From the NCBI GenBank assembly GCA_001650895.1, contig LXYH01000001.1, positions 1 to 64,000 of the forward strand: 64,000 nt of DNA, in the 5' to 3' direction. The translations under genes were made by a program, and so were the position numbers. Below the pieces are notes generated by a model. It saw only the letters and a program-made list of their open reading frames with translations. It searched no databases and was not told the origin of the DNA. The stretch is from Rhodobacteraceae bacterium EhC02 (GTDB lineage Bacteria > Pseudomonadota > Alphaproteobacteria > Rhodobacterales > Rhodobacteraceae). Below are positions 33,675 to 42,534 of the stretch, piece after piece. Numbering within the stretch: position 1 is the stretch's first letter; each line of letters begins with the position of its first letter.

Positions 33675-34646
33675 ATGACCAGCACCGAACTGCTTGCCCC
33701 CGATGAGGCCGGTATCGCCCGCGCCGCCAGTCTCCTGGCGGCGGGTGGTCTGGTCGCCTTTCCCACCGAGACGGTGTACGGGCTGGGTGCCGACGCGCGC
33801 AACAGCCTGGCCGTGGCCCGCATCTTCGAGGCCAAGGGAAGGCCCCGTTTCAACCCGCTGATCGTGCATGTGCCCGATGCCGATGCCGCGCGCCGCCATG
33901 TCCAGTGGTCCGACACGGCCGAGGCTTTGGCCCGCGCCTTCTGGCCCGGCCCCCTGACCCTTGTGCTGCCGATCCGCGCGGATTCCGCGCTGTCCGATCT
34001 TGTCACCGCCGACCTGCCCAGCCTCGCGATCCGCGTGCCGGCACATCCTTTGGCGCGCCGCCTGCTCGCGGCCTTCGGCGGCCCCGTCGCCGCCCCCTCG
34101 GCCAATCCCTCGGGCCGGATCAGCCCGACCACGGCCGCCCATGTGATGGCGGGTCTCGATGGCCGGATCGAGGCCGTGCTGGATGGCGGCCCCTGCCCCG
34201 TGGGCCTCGAATCCACCATTCTCGGCCTGACGGGCGCGCCCACCCTGCTGCGCCACGGCGGCCTGCCCGCCGAAGAGATCGAGACCTGCCTCGGCCACCC
34301 CCTCGCCCAGGACATCACCCCGCGCAAGCTAACGGCGCCGGGTCAGATGGAATCCCATTACGCGCCCGACGCGCTGTTGCGCCTGAACGCAACCTCCGCC
34401 GCCCCCGGTGAACTGATGCTGGGCTTCGGCGCGATGGACTGCGACCTGAACCTTTCGCCCACGGGCACCCTGACCGAGGCGGCGGCCAATCTCTTTCCGC
34501 ATCTGCATGCGCTGGACGGGCGCGGCGCGGCCCGCATCGCCGTGGCCCCGATCCCCGACACCGGGCTGGGCCGCGCGATCAACGACCGCCTGCGCCGCGC
34601 CGCCGCCCCGCGTCCCCAGGCGACGCCGCCCGTTTCTTCTTGCTGA
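33675..34646 (+). CDS. tsaC: Threonylcarbamoyl-AMP synthase (Sua5/YrdC)
   Basis: Makes threonylcarbamoyl-adenylate for t6A37 of ANN-decoding tRNAs. 323 residues: the YrdC domain (GGLVAFPTETVYGLGADA, KGRPRFNPLIVHV, PSANPSGRISPTTAAHV, LESTIL) and a C-terminal Sua5 domain (PGQMESHYAPDA...), so the long Sua5 form. The last residues and the stop lie inside dispersed motif copy C, so the C-terminus may be shaped by that element. ATG 33675; no strong ribosome binding site. Confidence 0.93.
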   Translation: MTSTELLAPDEAGIARAASLLAAGGLVAFPTETVYGLGADARNSLAVARIFEAKGRPRFNPLIVHVPDADAARRHVQWSDTAEALARAFWPGPLTLVLPIRADSALSDLVTADLPSLAIRVPAHPLARRLLAAFGGPVAAPSANPSGRISPTTAAHVMAGLDGRIEAVLDGGPCPVGLESTILGLTGAPTLLRHGGLPAEEIETCLGHPLAQDITPRKLTAPGQMESHYAPDALLRLNATSAAPGELMLGFGAMDCDLNLSPTGTLTEAAANLFPHLHALDGRGAARIAVAPIPDTGLGRAINDRLRRAAAPRPQATPPVSSC

Positions 34647-34654
34647 AAATATCC
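34633..34654 (-). repeat. Dispersed 3'-end motif, copy C
   Basis: On the minus strand: GGATATTT-TCA-GCAAGAAGAAA, beginning 27 nt past the yqgE stop. Its right half overlaps the last codons and stop of tsaC on the plus strand. Confidence 0.65.
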
Positions 34655-34681
34655 CCGCGCGGAGCGCAACCAGCGCGGCAG

Positions 34682-35293
34682 TCAGGCGCGGCCCGCAGCC
34701 GAGGACAGCGCCAGCGCATCCACACCCAACCGGCGCAGCGCTGCATCCCATTTGACCGCATCGGCCGTATCGAACACCAGTTCAGCCGCGGCATCCACGG
34801 TCAGCCAGCCATTCTGCGCGATTTCACGCTCCAGCTGCCCCGGCCCCCATCCCGCATAGCCCAGCGCCACGATGGCGCGCGCGGGTCCGTGGCCCGCACC
34901 GATATCCTCCAGCACATCCAGCGTGGCGGTCATTCCGAAACCGCCCGCCACCTCCAGCGTGGTCACGCGCGAGCGGTAGTCGCCCGAATGCAGCACGAAT
35001 CCGCGCGCATGTTCGACGGGCCCGCCGAAATGCACGGGCCTGTCGGCCAGCCCCGGCACGACACTGACCGATACCTGTTCCAGCAACATGCGCAGGCTCA
35101 GATCGACGGCGGGCTTGTTCACGATCAGCCCCATCGCCCCATCGGCGGAATGGGCGCAGAGGAACACGACCGACCGGGCAAAGCGGGGATCCTCCATCGC
35201 GGGCATGGCGATCAGCAGTTTTCCGGTCAGGTCCAGCCTGCCGGCTCTGCCCGGTTTGCCCTGTTGCCCTGATGTCGGATCCGCCTTGTCCAT
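34682..35293 (-). CDS. UPF0301 / YqgE (AlgH) family protein
   Basis: 203 residues: GKLLIAMPAMEDPRFARSVVFLCAHSADGAMGLIVNKP and VHFGGPVEHARGFVLHSGDY, GYAGWGPGQLEREIAQNGWL are the family blocks. AlgH/YqgE proteins are small cytoplasmic factors with no settled biochemical role. ATG 35293 (MDKADP) is preferred; the longer frame extends into the divergent gap. Divergent from the DsbD-like gene with 182 bp between. Confidence 0.92.
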   Translation of the reverse strand: MDKADPTSGQQGKPGRAGRLDLTGKLLIAMPAMEDPRFARSVVFLCAHSADGAMGLIVNKPAVDLSLRMLLEQVSVSVVPGLADRPVHFGGPVEHARGFVLHSGDYRSRVTTLEVAGGFGMTATLDVLEDIGAGHGPARAIVALGYAGWGPGQLEREIAQNGWLTVDAAAELVFDTADAVKWDAALRRLGVDALALSSAAGRA

Positions 35294-35475
35294 GCCCCAG
35301 ATATATGTCCCGTGCTGCCTCTTGCCAGACTGCATCCCAAAACAGCCACAGGCAAGCAGGCATCTGCCAAAGCGGCGGGCAGGCCGCAGCCCGGTGATCA
35401 CGGTTAGGTCAGAACGCCGCAACATCTCCCGAATGTGAGTTGTCCTTGAGCAGAGATTCGCGCATCACCAGACGC

Positions 35476-36312
35476 ATGACCGCCTTGCATCCTTCCCTTG
35501 CCGCCCGCCTTCTTCTGCCGCTGCTTCTGGTGGCGGGACTGTCCATGCCTGCGCAGGCCGGCAGCGACAGCCCGGCCGACATGGTGCGGATCGAGGTGCT
35601 GCCGGGCTGGAGCACGGAAGGCGGACAGCATGTCGTGGCACTGCATCTTGCCCTGGCGCCCGGCTGGAAAACCTATTGGCGTGCGCCCGGTGATGCGGGC
35701 ATCCCCCCGGCGATGGAGTTTCATGGCGCGCATAACCTTGCCTCTGTGGATCCGGTCTGGCCGACGCCCCGGGTCTTCAGCCAGAACGGCCTTCAGACAG
35801 TCGGATATGCCGACGAACTGGTCCTGCCCCTGCTGGTGGCGCCCCGGGATCCCGGTCAACCCGCCCGCCTGTCGGCCCGTCTGCAGATCGGGATCTGCAG
35901 CACGATCTGCGTGCCGGTCGAATTCGATCTCGCGCTGGACCTGCCCGCAAGGGGCAGCGATGCGCAGCAGGCGATGATCCGGGCCGCCCTGGCCGATCAG
36001 CCGGTGACCGCGGCGCAGGCCGATGTGCGCCGCGTGACCTGCAGCCTCAGCCCGATCAGCGATGGCTTGCGCCTCTCGGTCGAGATCGACATGCCCAGCG
36101 CCGGCGGGACCGAGACCGTTCTGGTCGAAACCGCCGATCCGCAGGTCTGGGTGGCCGAAACCGAAAGCACCCGAAAGGGTCAGACGCTGCGCGCAGTGAC
36201 CGAACTGGTCCATGTGTCGGGGCAGGCCTTCGCGCTTGATCGCTCCGGCCTCAGGATGACGGTTCTGGGGGCCGAACGCGCCGTGGACATTCACGGCTGC
36301 ACGTCGGATTGA
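35476..36312 (+). CDS. Exported DsbD N-terminal-domain-like protein
   Basis: 278 residues. A signal peptide (LAARLLLPLLLVAGLSMPAQA) is followed by a DsbD alpha / DsbC-DsbD N-terminal-type immunoglobulin-like domain (VALHLALAPGWKTYWRAPGDAGIPPAMEFHG, GYADELVLPLLV, ICSTICVPVEFDLALDLPA). C-x-x-x-C in ICSTIC could be the redox pair. This stand-alone form occurs in many alphaproteobacteria, probably taking reducing power from a CcdA-type membrane protein. ATG 35476 assumed; TTG 35440 is an alternative with no better ribosome binding site. Confidence 0.82.
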   Translation: MTALHPSLAARLLLPLLLVAGLSMPAQAGSDSPADMVRIEVLPGWSTEGGQHVVALHLALAPGWKTYWRAPGDAGIPPAMEFHGAHNLASVDPVWPTPRVFSQNGLQTVGYADELVLPLLVAPRDPGQPARLSARLQIGICSTICVPVEFDLALDLPARGSDAQQAMIRAALADQPVTAAQADVRRVTCSLSPISDGLRLSVEIDMPSAGGTETVLVETADPQVWVAETESTRKGQTLRAVTELVHVSGQAFALDRSGLRMTVLGAERAVDIHGCTSD

Positions 36313-36351
36313 CCGGGGGATTGACCGGGCCGCGCGCCGCGGCCCTTGGGG

Positions 36352-39300
36352 TCATGCCTCGCGCGCGGCGCCACGCGCCTTGCGCGACTGCCACAGGATG
36401 ATCGCGCCGAAGGCCACCACCAGGCCACCTGAGATACCCCCCAGGAACAGCAACAGCGCCGCCATCATGGGCGTGCCCTGCGCAAGCCCCGGCATCAGCC
36501 CGGCCAGCACGGCGGGCAAGGCACCCTGCCAGGCCACCATGCCAAGCGTCGCACCCAGCCAGGCAAGGCCCGACGCCGCCACCAGCCTGAGCGGCAGCGC
36601 GGTCCGCCGCTGGCGCAGCCCGCGCCGGAACGCTTGCACCTGCCGCGCCACATCCTGCTGGATCGCCATCAGCGCAGGCACCACCAGCAGCACCAGCACC
36701 ATCCCGAAACCCAGGCCGTAAACCAGCGTGATCACCGTCGGCTTGAGGAATTGCGCCTGCGACGATGTCTCGTACAGCAGCGGCGCAAGGCCCAGCACCG
36801 TCGTCAGCGTCGTCAGCATCACGGCCCGCAAACGGTCTGCCGTCCCGTCGATGATCGCGGGAACCAAGCCGCGCTCGCGCGCCTTTTCGTCGATGGTCGT
36901 GACCAGCACGATGGAATCGTTGATGATGATCCCCGTCATCCCCAGCAGACCCACGATGGTGAACATCGACATCGGCACATCCCACAGCGCATGGCCCCAT
37001 ATCGTGCCGACCAGTCCGAAGGGGATGACAGCCATCACCACGACCGGGCGGGTCCAGCTGGCAAAGATCCAGGCCAGAACAAGGTAGATCCCCGTCAGGC
37101 ACAGGATCAGGCCGGTGCGCGCATCCGACAGGAACGCATCCTCCTGTTCCGACAGTCCCGCCAGACGATATTCCAACTGCATCTCGGAGGCGATGCGCGG
37201 CAGGATCTCGTCCGTCAGGGCCTGCATCACGGCGGCGGCGCGGGCGGGATCGTCCTCGGATATGTCGCCGGTCACAGTGATCACCCGCAGGCCGTTTTCC
37301 CGGCGCACGGTCGAAAAGCCGGCCCGCGCCGCGACGCTGACGATATCGGCCAGCGGCACATAAGCGCCCGATGGCGCGCGCAGCAGCATCCGCTCCATGA
37401 AATCGCCGGTCAGCTCATCGCCGGGCAGTTCCACCCGGATCGCGGCGCTGCGCGGCCCCTCGGGATAGGTCGCGGCCTCCAGCCCGTTCAGCCGGTGCCG
37501 CAGCACCCGGCCCAGATCGTCGATGGCAAACCCCATGGCCTGCCCCTGCGGCGTCAGTTCGAGGATCAGCTCTTCCTTGTCATAGGCCAGCGTATCCTCG
37601 ACCGCCGACACCTCGGAAAAGCGCGCCAACTCGGTCTTGAGCGCCTCGCTCGCCGCCTTCAGCCCCTCTGCGGTGGCGCCATAGAACTGCACGTTCAGCG
37701 CCTCGCCCGCCGGGCCTGACCGCCAGCCCCGGAAACTGACGGTTTCGGCCAGGGGATGCATCTGCACCGCGTCCTGCAGATCTGCCACGAAGGCGAAGGA
37801 CGAATAGGGCCGCAGATCCGGGTCGATCATCTCGATCGACAACCCCCCAAGCAGATCGGCCTCGGTATCCTCGGCACCGGGCAGGGACCGGCCCGAGTTG
37901 CCGCCGATTTCCGCGATCATGTAGGCGATGGGATTGCGGCCATGCTCGGCCTCGTAGCGCGCGGCAACCTCGATGGCGGCGCGCTGCATCTCGTGCATCA
38001 TGGCCAGCGTGTCGCTGCGGCTGGCGCCCTGCAGCATCGCGAAATTGCCCGTGATGCTGCCCTGTTCGGGCGAGTTGAAGAACCGCCAGGGCACATCGCC
38101 CCGCACCAGCGCGGCCACCTGCACCGCCAGCAGCAGGATCACCCCCGCCAGCACGGGATAACGCGCCCTGACCACCAGCCCCATCAGCGGCCGGAACCCC
38201 CGGTCGCGCAACCAGTCGAAGCCCCGGTTCACGGCGCGGCTGGGCAGGTCATACCAGTGATCCCGGACGGCATGCGCCAGCGCATGAGACATGTGATTGG
38301 GCAGGATCAGGAAGCATTCCACCAATGACGCCGCAAGGACCACGATCACCGTAAAGGGAATATCGGCGATCAGCGTGCCCATGCGCCCGCCCACGACGAC
38401 CAGCCCGAAAAAGGCGATCACCGTGGTCAGCATCGCGGCGAAAACCGGCATCGCCATGCGCCGCGCGGCATTCTCGGCGGCCACGACAGGCGGCTCTCCC
38501 ATGCGGTAGCGCGCATCGGCATGCTCGCCCACCACGATGGCATCATCCACCACCAGCCCCAGCGTGATGATCAACCCGAACAGGCTGATCATGTTCAGCG
38601 TCAGCCCGAAGGCATACATCAGCGCGATCGCCGCCAGCATCGCCACCGGGATACCCGCCGCCACCCAGAAGGCGGTGCGCGCGTTCAGGAACAGGAACAG
38701 CAGCCCCACCACCAGCGCCAGACCCGTCAACCCGTTCGAGATGAGCAGGTCCAGACGTCCGGTGATCTGTTCGGCGCGGGTACGGATCAGATCGACCGTC
38801 ACGCCCGCAGGCAGCATGGCCTGCAATGCCGCCGCCGCCTTTTCGACCTGCGCCTGCGCGCGGATCGCATCACCACTGGCCGAGCGATCGACGCGGATCG
38901 TCATGGCCGGGTTGTCGCCCACGAAATACCCCCGCTCGCGGTCCACGCCCAGCTTTTCGACTTGCGCCACGTCCGACAGCCGCAGAACCGATCCGTCCGG
39001 GTTCGACCGCAGCACGATCTGCGCAATCTGGTCGGGCGCGGTGCGGCCCGACCCCGTGCGCACCCGCGCATTCGCACCGGTCACGTCACCGGCAGGATCG
39101 GCCGTCACCTCGGCCGCGATGACGGCCGCGATCTCGGCGATGGAAATGTCATGCGCCATCAACTTGACCGACGCGACCTCGATCAGCGTTTCCGGCGCAG
39201 CCACACCGCGCACCGTGGTCCGCGTGATGCCTTCCGCGAAAAGCCGCGTCACCAGTTCATCGGCAAAGCGCGCCAACTGGTCCACCCCGACCGGGCCGGT

Positions 39301-39750
39301 GATCACCACGTCGGTGACGCGATCACGCCAGATGCCGCGCTGCACCTGTGGCTCCTCCGCCTCGTCGGGCAGGGTCGTGATCTGATCCACGGCGGCCTGC
39401 ACATCCTCGGCGGCGCGGCCCATGTCCCAACCGGGTTCGAACTCCAGCCGGATCGACGCGCGCCCCTCGCGGCTGGAGGATGACGACGACGCGACCCCTT
39501 CCACCGACAAGAGCGCCGGTTCCATCACCTGCACGATGGCATTGTCCACGTCTTCGGCCCCGGCCCCTTGCCAGGCCACGCTGACGGTGACGTCATCGAC
39601 GACCACATCGGGAAAGAACTGCGCGCGCATGTTGGGCGCGGCGGCCAGCCCGGCCACGACCATCAGCACCAGCAGCAGGTTCGCGGCCGTCCTGTGCCGC
39701 GTGAAATAGGACAGGATGCCACCGGCGACGGGGGGGATGCCGCGCACCAT
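36352..39750 (-). CDS. RND efflux transporter inner-membrane permease
   Basis: 1132-residue HAE/AcrB-type proton antiporter, in line with RND size. About 12 TM segments in two halves with two large periplasmic loops. Recognised blocks are the N-terminal RHRTAANLLLVLMVVAGLAAAPNMRAQFFPDVVVDDVTVSV, TM4-region LGLVVDDAIVVGEHADARYRMGEPPVVAAENAARRM and repeat-2 TGIIINDSIVLVTTIDEKARERG. It is of the CusA/AcrB-like family that lacks the classic N-terminal porter loops seen in multidrug MexB; the substrate is unknown. It is 5 nt after the adaptor gene. Confidence 0.92.
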   Translation of the reverse strand: MVRGIPPVAGGILSYFTRHRTAANLLLVLMVVAGLAAAPNMRAQFFPDVVVDDVTVSVAWQGAGAEDVDNAIVQVMEPALLSVEGVASSSSSSREGRASIRLEFEPGWDMGRAAEDVQAAVDQITTLPDEAEEPQVQRGIWRDRVTDVVITGPVGVDQLARFADELVTRLFAEGITRTTVRGVAAPETLIEVASVKLMAHDISIAEIAAVIAAEVTADPAGDVTGANARVRTGSGRTAPDQIAQIVLRSNPDGSVLRLSDVAQVEKLGVDRERGYFVGDNPAMTIRVDRSASGDAIRAQAQVEKAAAALQAMLPAGVTVDLIRTRAEQITGRLDLLISNGLTGLALVVGLLFLFLNARTAFWVAAGIPVAMLAAIALMYAFGLTLNMISLFGLIITLGLVVDDAIVVGEHADARYRMGEPPVVAAENAARRMAMPVFAAMLTTVIAFFGLVVVGGRMGTLIADIPFTVIVVLAASLVECFLILPNHMSHALAHAVRDHWYDLPSRAVNRGFDWLRDRGFRPLMGLVVRARYPVLAGVILLLAVQVAALVRGDVPWRFFNSPEQGSITGNFAMLQGASRSDTLAMMHEMQRAAIEVAARYEAEHGRNPIAYMIAEIGGNSGRSLPGAEDTEADLLGGLSIEMIDPDLRPYSSFAFVADLQDAVQMHPLAETVSFRGWRSGPAGEALNVQFYGATAEGLKAASEALKTELARFSEVSAVEDTLAYDKEELILELTPQGQAMGFAIDDLGRVLRHRLNGLEAATYPEGPRSAAIRVELPGDELTGDFMERMLLRAPSGAYVPLADIVSVAARAGFSTVRRENGLRVITVTGDISEDDPARAAAVMQALTDEILPRIASEMQLEYRLAGLSEQEDAFLSDARTGLILCLTGIYLVLAWIFASWTRPVVVMAVIPFGLVGTIWGHALWDVPMSMFTIVGLLGMTGIIINDSIVLVTTIDEKARERGLVPAIIDGTADRLRAVMLTTLTTVLGLAPLLYETSSQAQFLKPTVITLVYGLGFGMVLVLLVVPALMAIQQDVARQVQAFRRGLRQRRTALPLRLVAASGLAWLGATLGMVAWQGALPAVLAGLMPGLAQGTPMMAALLLFLGGISGGLVVAFGAIILWQSRKARGAAREA

Positions 39751-39755
39751 CCCGC

Positions 39756-41237
39756 TCAGCCCCCGATCCGCTGTTCAAGCCGCTGCACGACGGCGGCCGG
39801 CACGCGATCTTCCTGCAGCTGCGCCAGCAGCCGGTTGCGCATCTCGGCGGGCATGCGGGTATTGCCCTCGACGAAGGCCACAAGGCGGGCGCGCCGCTCG
39901 GCTGTCAGTTCCAGAAGTTCCGGCGCCGTCGGGGCTGCTTGCGCCTGATCGTCCTGCGCATCCGTGGCGCGCAACGGGCGCACGCCGATGCCTGCCCCCA
40001 GCAGCGGGGTGCGCCGGGTCACGATCTCGCGCCCCTCAAGCCCTGCGGCGGCCACCAGGATGTCATTGCCCTGCCGACGCAGCAAGGTGACTGGCAGCAC
40101 CTCAAGCCGGTCGCCATCGCCCAGCGCCAGAACGGTGCCCGCGCTGTCCATCGCAGATCCCGGCAGGCGCACCACGTCGGTCAATGCAGGCTCGTCCACC
40201 TCGACCGTCACGAAATCGCCGGGCTTCAAACCGCCCGGATCATCCAGCGCGGCATAGATCAGCCGCCCCGATTGCCCCTCGGCCACCGTCGCATTGTCAC
40301 GGGTCAGACGGCCCGCGCGTTCCAGTTCCAGGCCAAAGGCATCAAGGCGCACCCGCACCGGCAGATCGGCCAGACGCCCCTGCCCGTCCAGCAACCGGCC
40401 ATGCTGCGCGGTCGAGACGCGAAAGGCCACATCAAGACTGTCTGGGTCTATCAGCAAACCCAGTTGTTCATTGGCCGACACCAGGCGGCCCTCGACAAGG
40501 CTGACACCCCCCAGAACACCGCTGAACCGGGCGCGGATCACCGTATCCTCCAGCCGTCGCTCGGCCTCGGCCAAGGCGATGGCCGCGCGCTCCTGCCGGG
40601 TTGCGGATTGGGCCAGCCGCGCCTCGGCCTGCGCGATCGCCTGGCGACGGGTCAGAACCGCCTGACGCGCCGCACTTGCCGCCAGTTCGGCGGTTTCCAC
40701 CGCCGCATCAGACCCGACCCCGCGCGCCGCGATGTCGCGCTGCCGCAAGGCCGCGCGTTCGCGCAAGGCAACCTGATCCTCGGCCGCGACCAATTCGGCG
40801 CGCGCCAGATCCAGCGCCACGGCCGCATCGCGCGCCTCGGCGGTGGCGTCGCGTGCATCGGCCTGCGTCCGCGCCAGCGCATCCTGTGCCGCGGCAGGAT
40901 CAATCCGCACCAGCACCTGCCCTTCGCGCACGCTGCCGCCTTCGACGAATTCGGGCGCGATCTGCAGCACCGCGCCGCCCGTCGCGGCCCGGATTTCAAG
41001 CGTCCGGCGGCTTTGCACCTGTCCATAGGCGGTCAGCACCGGGATCACATCCTGCGCCTCGGCCGCGACCACGTTCACGGAAAAAAGCCGCTCGCGCGCT
41101 TCGGGCATCCGGGCTTCGCGCGACAGGCGGTCCTGCACGGCCTCGCGCAGGGTCTGCCCCGCCATGACCAGAAGGGCCAGCGTCAGGAAGATCAGGAAAA
41201 GGCCGCTCAGGCCCCGGCGCAGAAACCGCATCGTCAT
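39756..41237 (-). CDS. RND efflux periplasmic adaptor (HlyD/MFP)
   Basis: 493 residues. N-terminal TM anchor (RRGLSGLFLIFLTLALLVMAGQTL), lipoyl/barrel-sandwich halves (VQSRRTLEIRAATGGAVLQIAPEFVEGGSVREGQVLVRIDP), a long Ala/Arg-rich coiled coil (residues 115-215) and beta-barrel plus membrane-proximal domains (RLIYAALDDPGGLKPGDFVTVEVDEP). ATG at 41237 (MTMRFLRR); ATG at 41231 is a close alternative. A C-terminal Gln/Arg-rich tail of about 60 residues (ELLELTAERRARLVAFVEGNTRMPAEMRNRLLAQLQ) is longer than usual. Confidence 0.9.
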   Translation of the reverse strand: MTMRFLRRGLSGLFLIFLTLALLVMAGQTLREAVQDRLSREARMPEARERLFSVNVVAAEAQDVIPVLTAYGQVQSRRTLEIRAATGGAVLQIAPEFVEGGSVREGQVLVRIDPAAAQDALARTQADARDATAEARDAAVALDLARAELVAAEDQVALRERAALRQRDIAARGVGSDAAVETAELAASAARQAVLTRRQAIAQAEARLAQSATRQERAAIALAEAERRLEDTVIRARFSGVLGGVSLVEGRLVSANEQLGLLIDPDSLDVAFRVSTAQHGRLLDGQGRLADLPVRVRLDAFGLELERAGRLTRDNATVAEGQSGRLIYAALDDPGGLKPGDFVTVEVDEPALTDVVRLPGSAMDSAGTVLALGDGDRLEVLPVTLLRRQGNDILVAAAGLEGREIVTRRTPLLGAGIGVRPLRATDAQDDQAQAAPTAPELLELTAERRARLVAFVEGNTRMPAEMRNRLLAQLQEDRVPAAVVQRLEQRIGG

Positions 41238-41314
41238 TCGATCCTTGCATTCAGGGGTCAAGCCCCGGCCGCATAGCCTAGCGGGATCGCAACACTTGCC
41301 AAGCCACAAGCCCG

Positions 41315-41327
41315 TGACGCCGCGTCA
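41315..41327. promoter_or_regulatory. Palindrome upstream of the RND operon
   Basis: TGACGC-C-GCGTCA, perfect 6-bp arms with a 1-bp centre, between moaB and the adaptor gene. Placed about 80 bp upstream of the adaptor ATG it could be an operator, but short GC-rich palindromes are common by chance here. Confidence 0.25.
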
Positions 41328-41352
41328 TCAGCCGTTGATACGCAACAGAACC

Positions 41353-41895
41353 CTATTTCCGTCGCTTGTGTTCCTCGAGGCGCGGAAAGATCTCGACGAA
41401 GTTGCAGGGACGGTGCCTGTAATCCAGCTGCAGCGCCAAAATCTCGTCCCAGGCATCACGGCATGCACCGGGGCTGCCGGGCAGCGCAAACAGGTAGGTG
41501 CCCCCCGCCACACCCGCCGTCGCGCGGCTTTGCACGGCGCTTGTGCCGATCTTCTTCATCGACACGATGGTGAAGACCGTGCCGAAGGCGTCGATCTCCT
41601 TTTCATAGACGTCGCGATGCGCCTCGACCGTCACATCACGCCCGGTCAGGCCGGTGCCACCCGTCGAAATGATCACGTCAATTGCGGGATCGGCAATCCA
41701 TTCGCGCAATTGTTGCGCAATATCGGCGCGTTCATCGCGGATAATTGCACGTTCAGCCAGAACATGCCCCGCCGCCGTCAAACGTTCGACCAGCGTATCG
41801 CCGGACCGGTCATCCGCAGCCGCGCGCGTGTCCGACACGGTCAGAACCGCGATACGCACCGGCACGAATTCCTTGCTCTCATCGATCCGCGACAT
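41353..41895 (-). CDS. moaB: Molybdenum cofactor biosynthesis protein B
   Basis: 180 residues of the MogA/MoaB family, which adenylates molybdopterin. IAVLTVSDTRAAADDRSGDTL, STGGTGLTGRDVTVEA and LFALPGSPGACRDAWDEIL are the family blocks. A companion moaD and moaE sit at 60421 and 59963, so part of the pathway is spread over the window. It starts 3 nt after the LysE gene and is likely co-transcribed with the two genes upstream of it. Confidence 0.93.
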   Translation of the reverse strand: MSRIDESKEFVPVRIAVLTVSDTRAAADDRSGDTLVERLTAAGHVLAERAIIRDERADIAQQLREWIADPAIDVIISTGGTGLTGRDVTVEAHRDVYEKEIDAFGTVFTIVSMKKIGTSAVQSRATAGVAGGTYLFALPGSPGACRDAWDEILALQLDYRHRPCNFVEIFPRLEEHKRRK

Positions 41896-41898
41896 GGA

Positions 41899-42534
41899 TC
41901 ATCCTTTCTGCATCAGGGCCAGCCTGAGGGCGAGGCCAGTGAATATCCCGGCGCTGATCCATCCCAGCAGCCGGGCCAACCGCAGATTGCCCGCAAGACG
42001 GCCCGCAACCCCTGCGGCAAAGACGCCCACCGCACCGTTGATCACGAAACCGCCCAGGGACAGAACCGCGCCATAGATCAGGAACTGCGCCAGCACCGCA
42101 CCACGGGCGGGGTCCACGAATTGCGGCACGAAGGCCAGCACGAAGAGGATCACCTTGGGATTGGTCAGGTTCACCGCCAGACCGTGCAAAAAGGCGCGAA
42201 AGGCCGCGCGGGGGCGTATCTGGCGCGCCTCGGCCATCTCGATCGGCCCCACGCGCAACGCCTGCACGGCGAGAAAAAGCAGATAGGCGACCCCGATCCA
42301 GCGGATCACGTCCAGTGCGCCAGGCATCACCGCGATCAGGGTACTGAGGCCCAGCCCCGCAATCGCGGCATGGCAGAGACCGCCAATCGCGATTCCTCCG
42401 CTGGCCGCGATGGCAGGCCGCGCACCGGCCCTCATTCCCTGGCCCAGACAGAACATCATGTCGGCCCCCGGCGTCAGGTTCAGCGCCAGCCCGGCGGGCA
42501 GAAAGGCCAGAAGCAGCAGGGGATCGACGATCAT
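41899..42534 (-). CDS. LysE family amino-acid exporter
   Basis: 211 residues, about six TM helices. PGADMMFCLGQGMRAGARPAIAASGGIAIGGLCHA is the LysE/RhtB signature, and GLAVNLTNPKVILFVLAFVPQFVDP is the second conserved block. Exports an amino acid or related metabolite; substrate unknown. Its ATG overlaps the uracil-DNA glycosylase stop (ATGA), so the order udg-lysE-moaB forms one leftward transcript. Confidence 0.9.
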   Translation of the reverse strand: MIVDPLLLLAFLPAGLALNLTPGADMMFCLGQGMRAGARPAIAASGGIAIGGLCHAAIAGLGLSTLIAVMPGALDVIRWIGVAYLLFLAVQALRVGPIEMAEARQIRPRAAFRAFLHGLAVNLTNPKVILFVLAFVPQFVDPARGAVLAQFLIYGAVLSLGGFVINGAVGVFAAGVAGRLAGNLRLARLLGWISAGIFTGLALRLALMQKG

